DNA of 64,000 nt, from the NCBI GenBank assembly GCA_025200525.1, contig CM045762.1:191543154-191607153 (forward strand). The letters are read 5' to 3'. Under the pieces are notes generated by a model that worked only from the letters and a program-made list of their open reading frames with translations, was not told the origin of the DNA and made no database searches. Below, one piece after another: positions 60,273-64,000 of the stretch (the first letter of the stretch is position 1; every line of letters starts with the position of its first letter). Source of the DNA: Camellia lanceoleosa (lineage: Eukaryota; Streptophyta; Magnoliopsida; Ericales; Theaceae). The position numbers were made by a program, and so were the translations under genes.

Positions 60273-60899
60273 ATGAATATAACTTATATGGATACCATTA
60301 CAACAATCATTGTGTAAGTAACACATTAAATATCATGTAAAAATATAGTGAGCTAATTTTATTGACATAATAAATATTATGATCTCATTTGTTTTTTTTT
60401 TTTTTTTTTTTTGATAATGATATAAAAAAAAATCATACATTTGTATAAATGATGTAATTTAATATGGACTTTTTACTTTAAAATAAAATATCTATGAAGA
60501 TGCTTTTTATTTATAGAGAATTTCATTTTGCTCTTCAAATTATACCTTGATGATCAATTTAATTAATGTACTTATGATTTTAATTTTATACCTAAACTAT
60601 TTAATTTTAGATCAATTTCATCCCTACCACTAGCTACCATTTGTAATTAAACAACACTTGCTGTTGTTTTCATTTGAGACTTCATTTTAGCCATTGAGCT
60701 ATCCCCAAAATATTAATTAGACCCTTAAACAATATGAGATTTGGGTGTCTAATTGATATTTTTAAAATAGTTTGGGGGGCAAAATAAACAAAATAAAATT
60801 TCAAACAAAATTTGAGTGTCACGCCATCAACTTTATTCTAATTATAAACGGTAGCTAACGGCTGTGATGAAATTGATTCAAAATCATATAGTTTAAGTA
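60273..60899. other. AT-rich spacer between duplicated copies
   Basis: Poly-T at 60391-60412; no gene. Confidence 0.4.
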
Positions 60900-61463
60900 T
60901 AAAATCAAAATTATAAGTACATAGGTTAAACTGATCATTGAGATATAATTTGGGGGTAAAATGAAATTTCCTCTTATTTATAACATCATTTTTGTATATT
61001 TTTTTTTTGGTATAAATTTTATATATAAATAGAGTTAATATAAAAAAAAAAAGAAAAAACGAAAAATATCCTTTTTTTTTAAACACGAAATTCTTAATTG
61101 GATCTTGCAAAGGATAGTATTTCGTCACTAGATGTCCATTTCATCATAAAAAATAAAAATAAAAAGATTAACACTTTTTGTAACTAATATATCTCATACC
61201 TACAAAGTAATTTTGTCCCTAAATTTATCTCTAAACCTCAATTTGTTGTAATATTTTGTCACAATATATTGATGAAAAAACCTATCATAATAGGTTTACT
61301 GAAATGAAAAAAAAAAAAAAAAAAGTATAGAAAAAAAAATTGTCACAAAATGAAGTTTTCATGATCACATATTTTAATTGACACTAATTAGTGGGTCAGT
61401 GTGTTTCCTCATATTCAGCTACAAAATTCTGAATATCTAAAAGCTTTAATGTTTAAAATAAAA
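60900..61463 (+). repeat. Direct duplication, copy 2
   Basis: Second copy of 59600-60162, with a longer A-run near 61307-61323. Confidence 0.85.
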
Positions 61464-61554
61464 GAAACATATTCACTTTGAAGTTATTTAGGCCAAAAAA
61501 AGTCAAATCAATACACAAAAATTGCCGGGTCTCTCTCTGAAGTTCATGGAATAG

Positions 61555-62320
61555 GGGTCAGTTGTTGGTGTTGGAAGAAGTTACGAAACCTTCAAATTCT
61601 GGCGAAATGGGCTTTATTTCTATGGAAATTAATTCATAGAATTTTACCTGCTAATGTTGCTTTAAGTAGTAGAGGAGTGGGGGTTGATATTCGATGCCCA
61701 AGATGTTTGGAGGAAGAGGAATCTGTGGAACATCTTTATTTTCAATGCCCTTTTGCCAAGCACATTTGAAGGGGTTTACGGTTGAGTCTGAATTTTGAAT
61801 CTGGGCAAATTTTATTGGTTCAGGAATGGATTGAGTGGTGGTTTTGAAATGCACCAGATGAGCAGGCTATAGTGGTAGCAATTAAGGTTTTATGGGGAAT
61901 ATGGTTCCACAGGAACAAGGCTGTATTTCAAAAGGATATTGAGCATCTAATTCGGACTATTGAGTGGATTAATCACCTGGATTTACCTTCAAATAGATGA
62001 CTTCATGGTAAATTGATAGGGATTAATTCTGTCCAAAATAGGGGGGATTTTCTTTTATTATTACTAAAAATGCTAGTTGGTGTCCAGATTCTATTGTGCA
62101 TGGATTTTTGACTGATGGAGCATTGAGGCAACAATCATCTCAAGCCAGGGCTCCATGGGTTGCGATGGACTACAACGGAAATCCAATCATAAAGCAGCAA
62201 TTTTATTTTAAGGCATCATCAGCACTAGTGGCGGAGGCAAAGGCATGTTTGGAGGTGCTCAAATGGTGTTCGCAGCACCAAATTATGTCAGCCAATATTT
62301 TTACAAATTGTCAATGCTGA
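61555..62320 (+). pseudogene. LINE ORF2 C-terminus (zinc-binding RT tail and RNase H-like)
   Basis: First part reads WKKLRNLQILAKWALFLWKL, then IHRILPANVALSSRGVGVDI and RCPRCLEEEESVEHLYFQCP, the zinc-binding domain (zf-RVT) that follows plant non-LTR reverse transcriptases (CX2C...HX5C). A stop follows AKHI, and further stops break the linker. From about 62111, DGALRQQSSQARAPWVAMDY and ASSALVAEAKACLEVLKW are the RNase H-like (RVT_3) domain. The fragment ends at 62320 within this domain. No RT core, endonuclease or poly-A tail is present. It is on the opposite strand from the LINE at 2350-3910. Confidence 0.75.
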
Positions 62321-64000
62321 TGTCAGCAAAAATTCTGTTTAAACCAAATCGACAGTCATTGATCAATAGAGTTATATAGATTTTATAAACATAAGCTATC
62401 AAACTTTGTGGTTGAGTTCTATGTCTTAAATAGATTAAGGACTTCCCTAGAGGTAATTAAGTAAAGAAGGAATGGAACAGAACATAATATGTATTTATTT
62501 GATTAAATTGTCACTTGTTACTAATTATAAGAACTTAAATAAGAACAAAGAAATGACAAATCCAGCAATCGACGGAAGAAAAGAAATGGGGTTTGGAAAA
62601 TTGCTTAATCTACTCCTAAAATGGCTTACTTAAGATACTCCTAAATAATTCTTCACGATTTTTGAGTGGTTGTTGATTGATCAATCTCTCTTTGTATCTC
62701 TCTTGGCCTATTTATAGGTTAAGTTACATGAGAGAAAGAGATAGCCTAAGCTAATGATTTCCTCAACAAGTCCATGATTTTCTCAATATTATCCATATCC
62801 CATGTTTGATAGAAACTATTTTGCAAATTTAGTGCTTGATTTGATTTTAACTCCTTGATCTCAGCAACTAACTTTCAAATTGCTGCAATTGCTAATTTTC
62901 TAACCCTCTATTTAACATGTCATCATGTCACGTCCTTAACACATCTATCATGTCACGTTAGCATGTCTATCGACAAAACTAATAATAATAAAAACAAATG
63001 TGGTCAATGTTATTCTTTGAAAATAGTTTATGATTTCAATTGACAGGACATAATTAATTGACCACAATCGACAGAAAAATAAAATGTGGTGCAAATAATG
63101 CCTCCTCATTTAAATGGACTGAAAAATGAAATCTAATTAAATGATTTATAAGGTGGTTTACCACAATCGACATAAAATATTTTATGGTGCAAATAATTCA
63201 AATTCTTGAAGAGTTATATTATACCCATAGTAATTTTTAATCTATCATTATTGATTAACGAATACTCTATCTTTGGCTCTATCGAGTGACATAACAAAGA
63301 GTCGTATCCCTTATTTTTTAAATAAAACAATTCTTTGTTGGCCACATTTTGGCTAATTAAATTCACTGCATATAGCATTTTTCAACCCTTGTTCTTTTTC
63401 AAACCATGTCATGAAAATTAATTTTTGGTGTGATCCACAAATCCAAAGTGGATATTGGATCCCAAAACTCACATAATTGAATTTTATGAAAAATTCATAA
63501 ATTTTGACACTTTGAACAATGCTAAAAAATTCACATTCAATAAACATGGATTCTTAATTTTCAGCCATCTTTGGCTTAAAATCATGTCTCCCAAGTGAAT
63601 TTTTACCATCATTGTGTGATATTTTTTAACATTTTTTGAGAGAATGGTTGTTCTTTTTTAGTTTTTGCCACATTTGGCAAAACATCATGCCCCCAAGTGA
63701 ACCTTTATCTGTTAGAAAAATAGTACCAAACTATATGGAAAATATAATTTTAAAACATGTAAACGATTTTTGGGAAAAATGAAAACTAAAATAAATTGAC
63801 AAAATAACGTAACAAAACTTACAGTATATAAATAGATAAAACCTGATCGAGTCGAGTGTGTGACACTCTTTTCTTAAGACAGATTCATCTTTCCACCGAT
63901 GCTTAGGATTCAATAAACGTCTATCTCCCAGTATATAACGATCAATGTCTTGCACTAGCAGCACTACTATTGCAAGTCTAGCGAACTTCACTGTGCATAT
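62321..64000. other. AT-rich intergenic DNA
   Basis: A TATA-like GGCCTATTTATAGG near 62705 may belong to an LTR promoter. A diverged block with GGCTTAAAATCATGTCTCCC and GGCAAAACATCATGCCCCCA occurs near 63572 and 63678. No gene or element could be assigned. Confidence 0.35.

Overview
The window is nuclear DNA of a flowering plant, most likely a eudicot with a repeat-rich genome. It contains degenerate Arabidopsis-type telomere repeats (TTTAGGG), plant LTR-retrotransposon lineages (Del/Tekay-like and Tat/Ogre-like Ty3/gypsy), CACTA transposon ends, an Au-type SINE, L1-type LINE remnants and broken plant genes with GT-AG introns. The species cannot be told from this sequence. I find no host gene that looks intact.

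Layout. 1-6 kb: AT-rich DNA with a foldback element, a decayed L1 LINE, about 0.65 kb of telomere-like repeats and a truncated antisense 25S rRNA pseudogene. 6.3-14.4 kb: complete element B (LTR, initiator-Met PBS, gag only, PPT, LTR; 5-bp TSD GCTCA), which splits an old Tat/Ogre-like LTR. 15.1-22 kb: two CACTA-type ends. The second is the left end of a candidate 6.4-kb element holding fragments of spermidine synthase, a ubiquitin-conjugating enzyme (E2) and a TRAIP-like RING protein, all on the minus strand with intron borders kept. 22.6-29.2 kb: a minus-strand LTR fragment cut by element C, a relative of B with a broken gag and a truncated 3' LTR. 30.4-32.2 kb: 3' half of a YSL/OPT metal-nicotianamine transporter pseudogene, cut by element D.

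32.2-56.0 kb is a nest. Element D (minus strand, Del/Tekay-like, gag-protease-RT-RNaseH-integrase-chromodomain-like end, many amber codons) is split inside integrase by element E (35568-50141, plus strand, TSD CAAGG). E has 3.85-kb LTRs, a broken gag, no pol, and a hairpin-forming 46-47-bp minisatellite before its 3' LTR. 56-64 kb: another LTR-like fragment, an Au SINE, an unidentified exon with a nonsense codon, a 0.56-kb direct duplication around a tRNA-like SINE, and the 3' end of a second LINE.

How the parts relate. B and C carry only gag but share PBS type, PPT and unusual TA...CA LTR ends with the pol-bearing D family, so they probably depend on pol from such a relative. E similarly needs a Tat/Ogre partner. 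Insertion order read from the nesting: YSL before D before E; old Tat LTR before B; D-like LTR before C. The strongest unexplained signals are paired CTCGAG palindromes at a fixed 20-bp pitch in the LTRs of B and D, the covarying hairpins of the E minisatellite, and the multi-gene capture in the CACTA candidate. All homology calls come from reading the sequence by eye; no database search was run.
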